Assembly: GCA_002390485.1 (NCBI GenBank)
Contig: DGPO01000109.1
Location: forward strand, 19,769 to 55,145
From: Halieaceae bacterium UBA4438
GTDB taxonomy: Bacteria > Pseudomonadota > Gammaproteobacteria > Pseudomonadales > Halieaceae
Reading direction: 5' to 3'
DNA length: 35,377 bases
The position numbers and the translations under genes are program-made. Positions within the stretch are counted from its first letter, which is position 1; each line of letters opens with the position of its first letter. The notes beneath the pieces were generated by a model that was given only the letters and a program-made list of their open reading frames with translations, had not been told where the DNA came from and searched no databases. Of the stretch, positions 7,778 to 15,570 are shown piece after piece.

Positions 7778-9076
7778 TCACTGCTCCTTGGAATAATGCG
7801 CGAGTGAGCTTGCATTTTTTTCCCAATTTCGCCCGTCAAAGGGTGTGTCATGTATTGCCTCAATCGTTGCGTCATCGAGGCAGCGTGCGTTCACGCTAAC
7901 GCCGTCGGGATTTGATCGTGGGATGTAAAAAGACTTCACGCCACAGTTCGAGCAAAAGTAGTGCTTCGCAATATGGCTGCCGAAGGTGTAGAGCGACAAC
8001 ACGTCTTCACCGCGCGTGATCTGAAAGCGACTGCTGGGGACGATGTAATGTTGGTAGTGATGGATCTCACAGATTGAACAGTTACAGGTGTGCGAGCTGA
8101 GAACCGCAGGCGCCTCTATGGTCCACTCAACACTCCCGCAATGGCAGCCACCGGTGTGGGTCACGAGTGCTCCAGCCTGCGCGGCCTCGATTTGCTCGCG
8201 TCGACGTCGAATCTGCTCGATTAGACCAGAGGTGTCCCAGCGACCGTCGCCGCCGGCTTGCAGTTGAGCGTAATGTTCATCGACCTTTAGGGCGAGGGGT
8301 AGGTGCAGATTAAGTTCAGCGGCAACGTCGAGTGCGAAGCCGAGGTCTTTGCGCATCCAGTCAATCGCGAACCCAAAGTCGTACTCGCGCTTTGCGATAG
8401 TCGACGCTCGGTGAGTCATTTGCCAAGACTGAGCGGCGCCGCCTTCGAGTGCACGGGTGACCTCGGCAATATCAAGGCCTGCGCACTCAGCAAAGTGAAA
8501 CGCCTCTGAGATTCCACCGAGGACGCCGGCAATACACAACTGGTTCACCATCTTAGTCAGTTGTCCGCTTCCCACATTGCCCATTAATTGCGCGTGCTTT
8601 GCAAAGTGTGCAACAACCGGCTCCACGCGCGTAAACGTCGCTTTATCACCACCCATCATGACGGTGAGCACGCCATTTTCAGCGCCTGCCTGGCCACCCG
8701 AGACGGGGGCATCCATAAATGCCACACCGAGCTCTTGGCACGCGATTTCGAGTTCTTCTGCCAATTGCCGCGAGGTCGTGGTGTGGTCAACCAGGATGGA
8801 TCCTTCAGTCATGGTGGACAAAACACCTTCAGGCCCCACAGTGACCGACCGGACATCGTTATCATTGCCGACACAGAGAAATACAACCTGTGCATCAACG
8901 GCAGCCTCTGCAGGTGTTGGCGCCGACGAGCCTCCAAACTCGTTGACCCAGTCAAAGGCTTTGGTTTCGGTGCGATTGTAGACACAGACATCAAGACCGT
9001 GTTTTTGGAGATGACCGGCCATGGGGTACCCCATCGCGCCTAAGCCAATGAAGGCGACCTTCTTGATATTCGACAT
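7778..9076 (-). CDS. Beta-hydroxyacid dehydrogenase fused to a GFA/CENP-V zinc domain
   Basis: This 432-residue protein has two domains. Residues 1-295 are a 3-hydroxyisobutyrate/tartronate-semialdehyde reductase-type enzyme: dinucleotide motif FIGLGAMGYPMAGHL, substrate loop DAPVSGGQAGAENG (122-135) and catalytic lysine K175 in GSGQLTKMVNQ. Residues about 305-430 are a GFA (glutathione-dependent formaldehyde-activating enzyme-like) domain with zinc cysteines C311/C313, C331/C333/C336 and C375/C378. The likely activity is NAD(P)-dependent interconversion of a short hydroxyacid and its semialdehyde. What the GFA half adds is unknown. I chose ATG at 9076 (AGGA about nine bases upstream) over an upstream in-frame start at 9133, which would overlap the divergent neighbour's ATG. 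It is co-transcribed with the YcgN-like gene. No stop or frameshift interrupts the join, so the fusion looks real. Confidence 0.88.
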   Translation of the reverse strand: MSNIKKVAFIGLGAMGYPMAGHLQKHGLDVCVYNRTETKAFDWVNEFGGSSAPTPAEAAVDAQVVFLCVGNDNDVRSVTVGPEGVLSTMTEGSILVDHTTTSRQLAEELEIACQELGVAFMDAPVSGGQAGAENGVLTVMMGGDKATFTRVEPVVAHFAKHAQLMGNVGSGQLTKMVNQLCIAGVLGGISEAFHFAECAGLDIAEVTRALEGGAAQSWQMTHRASTIAKREYDFGFAIDWMRKDLGFALDVAAELNLHLPLALKVDEHYAQLQAGGDGRWDTSGLIEQIRRRREQIEAAQAGALVTHTGGCHCGSVEWTIEAPAVLSSHTCNCSICEIHHYQHYIVPSSRFQITRGEDVLSLYTFGSHIAKHYFCSNCGVKSFYIPRSNPDGVSVNARCLDDATIEAIHDTPFDGRNWEKNASSLAHYSKEQ

Positions 9077-9131
9077 GCTGAGTGTCCTACTGCAAATGAT
9101 TTCAAGTCTACGTAACTGAGGTGAGTTCACC

Positions 9132-10913
9132 ATGAAACAGACGATAACGCGATGGGTAGTAATATTAACGGCCGCAGCTTTGGCCGTGGGTGCACTGGGT
9201 CAAGACCTTGGGCCAGGGGCGCGGCCGGTTGGCGCAGACTGGTCTCGCAGTCCGGTCATGTCGACCAATGGCATGGCGGCAACCGCGCAACCCTTGGCAT
9301 CAAATATTGCAATCGACGTATTGCAGGCGGGTGGTTCTGCCGTAGACGCCGCTATTGCTGCCAATGCAGCATTGGGTTTGATGGAGCCTACGGGTAATGG
9401 AATAGGTGGTGACCTGTTCGCGATTGTCTGGGATCCAAAATCAAAAAAGTTGTACGGGTACAACGGCTCAGGTCGTGCGCCCAAGGCGCGATCGCTGACG
9501 GATCTCAAAGCGTCCATTGCTGCATTAAAGGCGTCGGGTCGCTTGCCGAAAGACTATGTCGGCATTCCATCGCACGGATCACTGTCAGTAACAGTGCCGG
9601 GCGCGGTTGATGGGTGGTTTGCATTGCACGAACGTTGGGGACGTCTGGCGATGAGTGACGTCCTCGCAGCGCCGATTTCTTACGCAAACAATGGGTTTCC
9701 TCTAACACCTGTGATTGCCGCAGGCTTTGAGAGTAATCGCAACCGATTTGACGCGGTCGCCTCCATGATCGAAGAGCGCGATAACGCGACGAAGACCTAC
9801 TTCCCTAACGGCGTTGCCCCCAAGGCCGGAGCGGTGTTTAAAAACCCTGATTTGGCCGAGACGCTGACGGCACTAGCCGAGCACGGTCGTAGCGCGTTTT
9901 ATGAAGGAAGCATTGCCCGCGCAATGGTTGACTATTTTGAGTCGATTGACGCCGATTTAACACTGGACGATCTAACGACGCATCGCGGGGAGTGGGTCGA
10001 GCCGAGAGGGGTCGACTACCACGGGTACACCCTCTATCAGCTCCCGCCCAATGGCCAGGGCTTTGCGGCACTGATGATGCTTAATATTTTAAAGCAGGTC
10101 GACTTGCGTCGTTTCGAGCGAGGTTCGCCCGAGCTATTCCATTTTATGGTCGAAGCGAAACGGCTCGCCTTTGAGGCTATGGCCGGTACTTTTGCTGACC
10201 CGGCTTATTCGACGATCCCAATCGATACGCTTCTGAGCGATGAATTTGCAAAACGTCAGTTCTCGCGAATCCGTCCAGATCAGGTGATTGAACCGCAACA
10301 CCTGGCTGTTCCACTTGAGGGGGAGGGGGATACGACCTACCTCACCGTGGTCGATGGTGAGGGCATGATGGTGTCTCTGATCCAGTCTAATTATCGAGGC
10401 ATGGGGAGTGGATTGGTGCCAACGGGGTTAGGCTTTATGTTGCAAGACCGAGGCGAGCTGTTCTCATTAGATCCGAGTCACCCTAACGTGTACGCGCCGG
10501 GTAAACGGCCGTTTCATACCATTATCCCTGCTTTTCTCATGAAAAATGGGGCGCCGTTTATGAGCTTTGGGTTGATGGGTGGCGGTATGCAGCCGCAAGG
10601 GCACGTTCAGGTCCTCGTAAACATTGCTGACTTCGGCATGAATCTGCAGGAGGCCGGGGACGCTGCGCGCTTTTTACATGATGGCGGCTCGAGTCCTGAT
10701 GAGGGCGTGTCGACTGATTATGGGACATTATTTGTTGAACCTGGAGTCCCTGAATCGACGGTTAAAGCGCTCCGCGAGCGGGGCCACAAGGTCACGATCG
10801 ACGACACCGCCGGAAAATTTGGAGGCTATCAGGCCATCACCCGAGACCCAGCGACGGGCGTGCTGACTGGCGCAACTGAAATGCGAAAGGATGGAACCGT
10901 TGTCGGATATTGA
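9132..10913 (+). CDS. Exported gamma-glutamyltransferase-like N-terminal nucleophile hydrolase (YwrD type)
   Basis: This 593-residue proenzyme is of the gamma-glutamyltransferase/cephalosporin acylase family. A signal peptide (residues 1-23, cleavage near ALG|Q, no lipobox Cys) sends it to the periplasm. The predicted self-cleavage site is before Thr401 in GDTTYLTVVD, giving large and small subunits. Family hallmarks include GGSAVDAAIAAN, GNGIGGDLFAI and GLMGGGMQPQGHVQ. Where E. coli GGT has a Ser-Ser pair that fixes the glutamate, this protein has KRPFHTIIP, and it has LQDRG where classical enzymes have an Asp-rich loop. That pattern is what I remember for the YwrD-like/cephalosporin-acylase-like branch, so true glutathione hydrolysis is uncertain. 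The start has GAGGTGAG about eight bases upstream. The next gene's start overlaps its 3' end by 23 bases. Confidence 0.88.
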   Translation: MKQTITRWVVILTAAALAVGALGQDLGPGARPVGADWSRSPVMSTNGMAATAQPLASNIAIDVLQAGGSAVDAAIAANAALGLMEPTGNGIGGDLFAIVWDPKSKKLYGYNGSGRAPKARSLTDLKASIAALKASGRLPKDYVGIPSHGSLSVTVPGAVDGWFALHERWGRLAMSDVLAAPISYANNGFPLTPVIAAGFESNRNRFDAVASMIEERDNATKTYFPNGVAPKAGAVFKNPDLAETLTALAEHGRSAFYEGSIARAMVDYFESIDADLTLDDLTTHRGEWVEPRGVDYHGYTLYQLPPNGQGFAALMMLNILKQVDLRRFERGSPELFHFMVEAKRLAFEAMAGTFADPAYSTIPIDTLLSDEFAKRQFSRIRPDQVIEPQHLAVPLEGEGDTTYLTVVDGEGMMVSLIQSNYRGMGSGLVPTGLGFMLQDRGELFSLDPSHPNVYAPGKRPFHTIIPAFLMKNGAPFMSFGLMGGGMQPQGHVQVLVNIADFGMNLQEAGDAARFLHDGGSSPDEGVSTDYGTLFVEPGVPESTVKALRERGHKVTIDDTAGKFGGYQAITRDPATGVLTGATEMRKDGTVVGY

Positions 10914-11625
10914 GGAGACACGTCTGGCTGTGATCGTCGGCGGCGGCGGGGCGATTGCGCAGGCGCTCGCCGCTTTGTGGTGCAAAGATCCGACGTTACG
11001 AGTCGTTGTTGTAAGTCGCGCATCGCCACCAATGCCAAACGTGCAATCACTGCTGACCGATTACAGCGAGGCATCACTGCTGGCGATCGCCTCGACGCTG
11101 GCAGACCTTCAAATGCCAATGTCGCGATTAGTCATCACCAATGGCGTTTTATCAGGCGATGCGTTTAGCCCCGAGCGCAAGATTAGCGACCTCAATGTGA
11201 CGGCATTTCAGCACGTGCTTGCGGTTAATGCGCTCTTACCTTTACAAGTGCTATCGGCGTTTTGGTCATTGATTCGTCATGGCGCTGCGCCGCGTGTTGC
11301 TGTGTTGTCGGCGCGTGTGGGGAGCGTGTCAGACAATCGACTCGGGGGGTGGTACAGCTACCGTGCCAGTAAGGCTGCACTGAATATGATGCTCAAGAAT
11401 GCAGCGATCGAAGCGCAACGCATAAATCGCCAAGCCAAATTTATCGCCTACCACCCGGGAACCGTGGACTCACCGCTGTCGCAACCGTTTCAGCGATCGG
11501 TTCCAAAAGAGAAGTTGTTTACACCCGAGTTCACGGCGTTGCAGTTGACCGAGGTGTTAAACACCGCCGTCGCGGACGGCGAACTTTCTTATGTTGATTG
11601 GGCAGGAGAGACCATCGCCTGGTGA
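10891..11625 (+). CDS. Short-chain dehydrogenase/reductase family protein
   Basis: This 244-residue Rossmann-fold protein is of the C-factor/CsgA-like SDR type. The cofactor motif is degenerate (VIVGGGGAIAQ, residues 14-24, instead of TGxxxGxG). The catalytic Tyr and Lys are present in YRASK (Y157, K161), and a Ser lies at about residue 140 (VLSARVGS). The substrate is not predictable. The assigned ATG lies inside the preceding gene with AAAGG almost touching it. Later starts near 10927 (GTG) behind GAGGAG are possible and would remove about 12 residues. It overlaps the GGT-like gene and is probably co-transcribed. It converges with folE across 11 bases, with no terminator-like hairpin visible. 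Confidence 0.82.
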   Translation: MEPLSDIEETRLAVIVGGGGAIAQALAALWCKDPTLRVVVVSRASPPMPNVQSLLTDYSEASLLAIASTLADLQMPMSRLVITNGVLSGDAFSPERKISDLNVTAFQHVLAVNALLPLQVLSAFWSLIRHGAAPRVAVLSARVGSVSDNRLGGWYSYRASKAALNMMLKNAAIEAQRINRQAKFIAYHPGTVDSPLSQPFQRSVPKEKLFTPEFTALQLTEVLNTAVADGELSYVDWAGETIAW

Positions 11626-11636
11626 ACGGTGACAAC

Positions 11637-12320
11637 CTAGCTTAGGAATTCTGCCCTTGATGACGGGTTTGACTTAAACACACCACCCAGCGATGTGGTG
11701 CGAGTGGTCGAGTTTCCGTCTTTAACGCCGCGTGCCTTTACACAGTAGTGAACGGCGGTCATGGTGACAGCGACATCTTCCGTACCCAGTAGCGTTTGCA
11801 GTGCGACCAGTACTTGTTGCGTGAGGCGCTCTTGAACTTGCGGCCGCTGAGCAAAAAACCGAACGAGCCGGTTGATCTTTGACAAGCCAATGACCTTGTC
11901 TCTCGGAATGTAGGCGACCTTTGCCGAACCATCGATGGTGACAAAGTGATGCTCGCAAGTGCTGGTCAAATCAATTTTGTCGACGCAGACCATTTCTTCG
12001 ACGTTCATTTTGTTTTCAATGACTGTGATCTTTGGGAACTGACCGTAATCGAGCCCCGAAAACAGTTCGTCCACGTACATTTTGGCAATGCGGTGTGGCG
12101 TTTCCTCAAGACTGTCGTCAGTGAGATCCAGGCCCAGCGTCTCCATAACAACCGTAAACGAGTCACGAATGCGGGCGTAGCGTTGATCGCGGCTCAGCGG
12201 GTTCGCGATCATGGGCGTTTCTAGACCACGCTCAAGCAGTGCGCCTCGCACAGCGATCGCCTCGGTCGACAAAGCGCCTGGAAGGGATGTGGTCTTTGCT
12301 TTAGTTTGAACTTGATGCAT
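11637..12320 (-). CDS. folE: GTP cyclohydrolase I
   Basis: This 227-residue cytoplasmic enzyme converts GTP to 7,8-dihydroneopterin triphosphate, the first step of tetrahydrofolate (and queuosine) synthesis. The type IA signature is clear: zinc ligands Cys122 and His125 in TCEHHF and Cys193 in HYCVKARG, plus [20 protein letters not shown] and the C-terminal TTSLGGVF. It matches the E. coli length (222), with a slightly longer N-terminal tail of low conservation. The start has AAGGA about nine bases upstream. It stands alone on its strand, with a 122-base intergenic gap to the divergent SYLF gene, where I could not fix a convincing promoter. Confidence 0.95.
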   Translation of the reverse strand: MHQVQTKAKTTSLPGALSTEAIAVRGALLERGLETPMIANPLSRDQRYARIRDSFTVVMETLGLDLTDDSLEETPHRIAKMYVDELFSGLDYGQFPKITVIENKMNVEEMVCVDKIDLTSTCEHHFVTIDGSAKVAYIPRDKVIGLSKINRLVRFFAQRPQVQERLTQQVLVALQTLLGTEDVAVTMTAVHYCVKARGVKDGNSTTRTTSLGGVFKSNPSSRAEFLS

Positions 12321-12442
12321 CGTCCGTTGTCCTTAGATAAGGTGTAAACTTGTTACGGTGATGTTTGAGTCGCGGATGCCATCGCTTGATCACGAATGGT
12401 AAATTCTCCGCTTTTGTAGATGTTTTGCATAGGTATAACGAT

Positions 12443-13009
12443 ATGTTAATGCGATTTTCTTGGGTTTTCGTCATCGCTTGCGCGCTTTCTAGTCCAGCGT
12501 GGGCCGATAAAGATCAACTGGCTATTGAGGAGTTCAGGGCTGCGGGCGCTGGCTCGTATATCGACGCGGCATACGGCTTCGCAATTTTTCCCAGCATTGG
12601 GAAAGTAGGTTTGCTGGTCGGGGGTGCTCAGGGCAAGGGGACGGTTTACCAAGAGGGGAACCTCATTGGTAGGGCAACGATGACTCAGCTGAGTCTGGGT
12701 CTGCAGTTTGGTGGCCAGGTCTACAAGCAAATTATTTTCTTCGAGGACGCGCGTGCCATGCGAGAGTTCACGTCAGGCAATTTCGAGTTCGGTGGCCAGG
12801 CGGCTGCGATTGCCCTGAACTCAGGGGCGAGTGCCGAAGTGAGCACGGGCGGAGGCGCCCGTACGTCGGTGACCGCGGGTAATGGCGAGGTAACCGAGGT
12901 CGACAGCTATGGGTTTGTCGATGGAATGTCGGTTTTTACGTTGTCGCAAGGCGGTTTTATGTTTGAAGTCTCCTTGGGAGGACAAAAATTCAGCTACCAG
13001 CCCAAGTGA
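12443..13009 (+). CDS. Exported SYLF-domain (YSC84-like) lipid-binding protein
   Basis: This 188-residue protein has a signal peptide ending near PAWA|D (residue 21) with no lipobox, so it is likely a soluble periplasmic protein. The rest matches the SYLF/YSC84 domain: AAYGFAIFPSIGKVGLLVGG, GKGTVY, TQLSLGLQFGGQVYKQIIFF and the NFEFGGQAA segment. SYLF domains bind phosphoinositides in eukaryotes; the bacterial role is not established, and envelope lipid binding is inference. I chose ATG 12443 (AGG nine bases before) over a start 78 bases earlier because only the shorter form begins with a sensible signal peptide; ATG 12449 is also possible. It converges with the next gene with a single base between stops. 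Confidence 0.85.
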   Translation: MLMRFSWVFVIACALSSPAWADKDQLAIEEFRAAGAGSYIDAAYGFAIFPSIGKVGLLVGGAQGKGTVYQEGNLIGRATMTQLSLGLQFGGQVYKQIIFFEDARAMREFTSGNFEFGGQAAAIALNSGASAEVSTGGGARTSVTAGNGEVTEVDSYGFVDGMSVFTLSQGGFMFEVSLGGQKFSYQPK

Positions 13010-13010
13010 G

Positions 13011-14222
13011 TTAAAGCGCCTGCTCGTCAAAAACGACATCCACCGTCGCTAAGCGGTCCACAAGATGGACGCCCAACGCAGTGGCGGGTGTCCATATGCC
13101 GCCTTCTACGTCGAGATCATCGAAAGCAAGACAGAGGCCCGCTTGTGCAATCATTCTCGACGTTGCGCCATAGCCCGGGTCCCGCTTCCCCTTGACAGCC
13201 ACACGCACGTCTTTTTGCGTCGAGTCGGGATGTTTCGCGTGTACAAAAAATTCGAAGAAACCATTTTCTCGCTCACTGGGTGAGGGCCCCTCACCTGGCT
13301 GGGGAAGCTTTTTGGCAATCATTCTTCTGAGCGGGCCAATCGCAAAGGCAAGCATTCCCGCGCCCATTCCCCCGGCAAGCAGGAGCGCGCTTCGTCTGTT
13401 AGTCGTGAGCATGGCTTCGTCGTAGGCGAAGTCCGCCCCGTAGATCAGACTGGCGAGCGCGTTTGAACGGCGGACCACTTTGGAATTGACGGCCGCCATG
13501 ACAAAAGGCCCTGTCCAGCTGTCAAAGTTATCGTCCCATTTCACGCCTTTTTGATCAGCACCGTCGACGCCCGGATCGAGCTCGGCAGGATACAGCGCAT
13601 AAGGATTATTCAGTGCTTTGCGCGCAATCGGGTCACTCACGCCTTGCTCCATGGCAAGCAACATGCTCGCAACGGTACCGCCACTCACCGCCCCTTTTGA
13701 CGGACCCATTCGACCACTGACATGCGTGGCGTAAACGCCGTGCCGCTCGCGCATGATTTTTTGCGCAACAAATACGCCCAGATCGGATGGAATGCTATCA
13801 AACCCACAGCAGTGAACCAGGCGCGCACCTGACTCTTCCGCCATGTCACTGACTTTTTCAAAGACGGCGGCCATCCATTGCGGCTCACCCGTCAGATCGC
13901 AGTAGTGAGTGCCCTCAGCAGCACAAGCTTCAAGCAGTTTCGTGCCGTGCTGAGCATAGGGGCCGACGGTGCTGATGATGACTTTGGCTGTACCGGCAAG
14001 ACGCGCCATATCCACAGCGCTGCCGCTATCGGCTTCAATAGTCGGCAGTTCAGCATTGCCGAGCTGTTTTTTCACAGACTCCAGCTTGGACGGGGACCGT
14101 CCCGCTATTGCCCACCGAATCTCTGAGTGGTGTGTTTGTAAGTACTCGGCCACCAGTGCGCCCGTGAAGCCTGTGGCTCCGTAAACGACAATGTCAAAAT
14201 CTCTCAGTGAATCGGCTTCCAT
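13011..14222 (-). CDS. Saccharopine dehydrogenase-like NAD(P)-dependent reductase
   Basis: This 403-residue protein has the N-terminal NAD(P)-binding motif VYGATGFTGALVAEYL (about 13-28). Saccharopine-dehydrogenase-type motifs follow, including GRSPSKL, VGPYAQHG, THYCDLTGEP and HCCGFDSIPSDLG, with a more hydrophobic segment near residues 277-295 (ALLLAGGMGAGMLAFAIGPL) that may contact a membrane. This matches the group annotated as trans-acting enoyl reductases or membrane-associated saccharopine dehydrogenase-like oxidoreductases, not lysine-degradation enzymes. The substrate is unknown, and a lipid-type enoyl or ketone is plausible. The start has AGGAGC six bases upstream. It is divergent from the efflux adaptor across about 120 bases, which must hold promoters for both, although none stands out. 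Confidence 0.82.
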   Translation of the reverse strand: MEADSLRDFDIVVYGATGFTGALVAEYLQTHHSEIRWAIAGRSPSKLESVKKQLGNAELPTIEADSGSAVDMARLAGTAKVIISTVGPYAQHGTKLLEACAAEGTHYCDLTGEPQWMAAVFEKVSDMAEESGARLVHCCGFDSIPSDLGVFVAQKIMRERHGVYATHVSGRMGPSKGAVSGGTVASMLLAMEQGVSDPIARKALNNPYALYPAELDPGVDGADQKGVKWDDNFDSWTGPFVMAAVNSKVVRRSNALASLIYGADFAYDEAMLTTNRRSALLLAGGMGAGMLAFAIGPLRRMIAKKLPQPGEGPSPSERENGFFEFFVHAKHPDSTQKDVRVAVKGKRDPGYGATSRMIAQAGLCLAFDDLDVEGGIWTPATALGVHLVDRLATVDVVFDEQAL

Positions 14223-14345
14223 GACTTGCTCCTGTGCAATTTATCGTATTCTAACAGTGTGACAAATTGATGCCTTGAAAATCGTGTCTCAATGACTCGC
14301 TGTGATATTCTAGCGCCCTTACTGGTGGCGGAATTAGGGGTTGGA

Positions 14346-15566
14346 ATGCGACATCCAGAGCGTGAGGTAACGGAACAAAAGGGAGGGTGTTTTGCCGTTG
14401 CCATTGTCCTTTTAAGTCTCTTACTTATCGGAACGATTACAGGGCTTATTGTCTGGGGGTTGAACGCCAATGCACCCGAACCTGAAGTGGGAGAGCCCGC
14501 GGCGAACCGCATAGGCGTTTATGTCGAATCGGCGTTTCGCACTGAGGGTAACGCAGAGATCACGGTCTTTGGTGAGGTCCGTCCGCGCGTTCAAATTGAT
14601 GTCGTCAGCGAAGTGTCAGGACGCATCATTAAGGTTTCTCCACACTTTATAGAAGGGGGAAGCTTTCGTTCGGGAGAGGCGCTGATCACCGTCGAAGATC
14701 GTGACTATGCCTTGGCGGTTTCAGAAGCTAAAGCGCGTGTCGCTGGGCGTAAATTAGAGCTCGAACAATCACTCGCAGATGCAGATGTTGCCAAGCGACA
14801 GCTCGTAAACGAAGCAAATCCCTCGGATTTGGCGTTGAAAAAACCGCAGATTATTCAGGCCCGCAGTGCCCTGGAAGCCTCGGAGTTGGCGCTCGAGCGC
14901 GCGCTTTCTGATCTCAGTCGCACACAAATTTCAGTCCCTTTTGACGCGCGTGTTACTGCAACCGCGGTCGACGAGGGTCAGTATGTGAGCATCGGACGGA
15001 CGGTGGCATCGGTCTTTTCGACTGATAAAGCAGAGGTTCGATTGCCGCTGTCGAACGCTGACATTGCGGCGCTGGGTGTGCCAATTGGTTACGAGGCGGA
15101 GGATGACTTGGGCTTGAGCGTTGAGCTGGTGGCCGACGTAGGCGGGGCGACGCGCCGCTGGGCTGGGCGTTTGGTGCGATTAGATGCGTCTTTGGATTCG
15201 CGCACGCGGTCAACCTTTGGAACCGTTGAAGTGCAGAGCCCCTTCGACGTGGTCGAGGGCGAGATGCCCATGGCGCCTGGGCTGTTTGTCGCCGCTCAAA
15301 TACGAGGCCGTGCGCTGACGGACGTGATTGCCATTCCCGCGGCCGGGCTCCGGGCCGGCGGTCGTGTCTTTATCATGAACGACGAGGATCTTCTTGAGGT
15401 CAGAAATGTCGTGGTGGCACACGCTACGGCGGAGGTTGCGTACCTGACGAGTGGTATCGCAGAGGGAGACCGGATCATTATTTCCCCAATACGAAACCCG
15501 GTGCCCGGCATGGCACTTTCACCCATTGAAGACGCTGCAGATCCTGTGCAGCTCAGCGCAGGTTAA
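14346..15566 (+). CDS. RND efflux periplasmic adaptor (membrane fusion protein)
   Basis: This 406-residue HlyD/AcrA-type adaptor is anchored by one N-terminal membrane segment (about residues 14-38). A barrel-sandwich lipoyl domain follows (VVSEVSGRIIKVSPHFIEGG), then a helical hairpin (KLELEQSLADADVAK ... ARSALEASELALERALSDL), and the matching lipoyl half TQISVPFDARVTATAVDEGQ. The C-terminal part (MAPGLFVAAQIRG, IAIPAAGLR) is the beta-barrel and membrane-proximal region. It would link the RND permease 4 bases downstream to an outer-membrane channel, but no TolC-type gene is in the window. I chose ATG 14346 behind AGGGGTTGGA over a start 54 bases earlier, because the shorter form puts the membrane segment close to the N-terminus. 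Confidence 0.88.
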   Translation: MRHPEREVTEQKGGCFAVAIVLLSLLLIGTITGLIVWGLNANAPEPEVGEPAANRIGVYVESAFRTEGNAEITVFGEVRPRVQIDVVSEVSGRIIKVSPHFIEGGSFRSGEALITVEDRDYALAVSEAKARVAGRKLELEQSLADADVAKRQLVNEANPSDLALKKPQIIQARSALEASELALERALSDLSRTQISVPFDARVTATAVDEGQYVSIGRTVASVFSTDKAEVRLPLSNADIAALGVPIGYEAEDDLGLSVELVADVGGATRRWAGRLVRLDASLDSRTRSTFGTVEVQSPFDVVEGEMPMAPGLFVAAQIRGRALTDVIAIPAAGLRAGGRVFIMNDEDLLEVRNVVVAHATAEVAYLTSGIAEGDRIIISPIRNPVPGMALSPIEDAADPVQLSAG

Positions 15567-15570
15567 AGCT

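Noticed and set aside
9077..9133. Upstream extension of the dehydrogenase-GFA gene
   Set aside because: The added 19 residues do not resemble the family N-terminus and would overlap the divergent gene's start codon; ATG 9076 begins right at the dinucleotide-binding strand.
14223..14345. Possible promoter TTGAAA with TATTCT upstream of the efflux adaptor
   Set aside because: The spacing is about 25 bases, too long for a sigma70 promoter; promoters must exist here but cannot be placed by eye.
15451..15570. Forty extra residues at the RND permease N-terminus
   Set aside because: They lie inside the adaptor gene in another frame, and RND permeases normally begin just before the first membrane helix, as ATG 15571 does.
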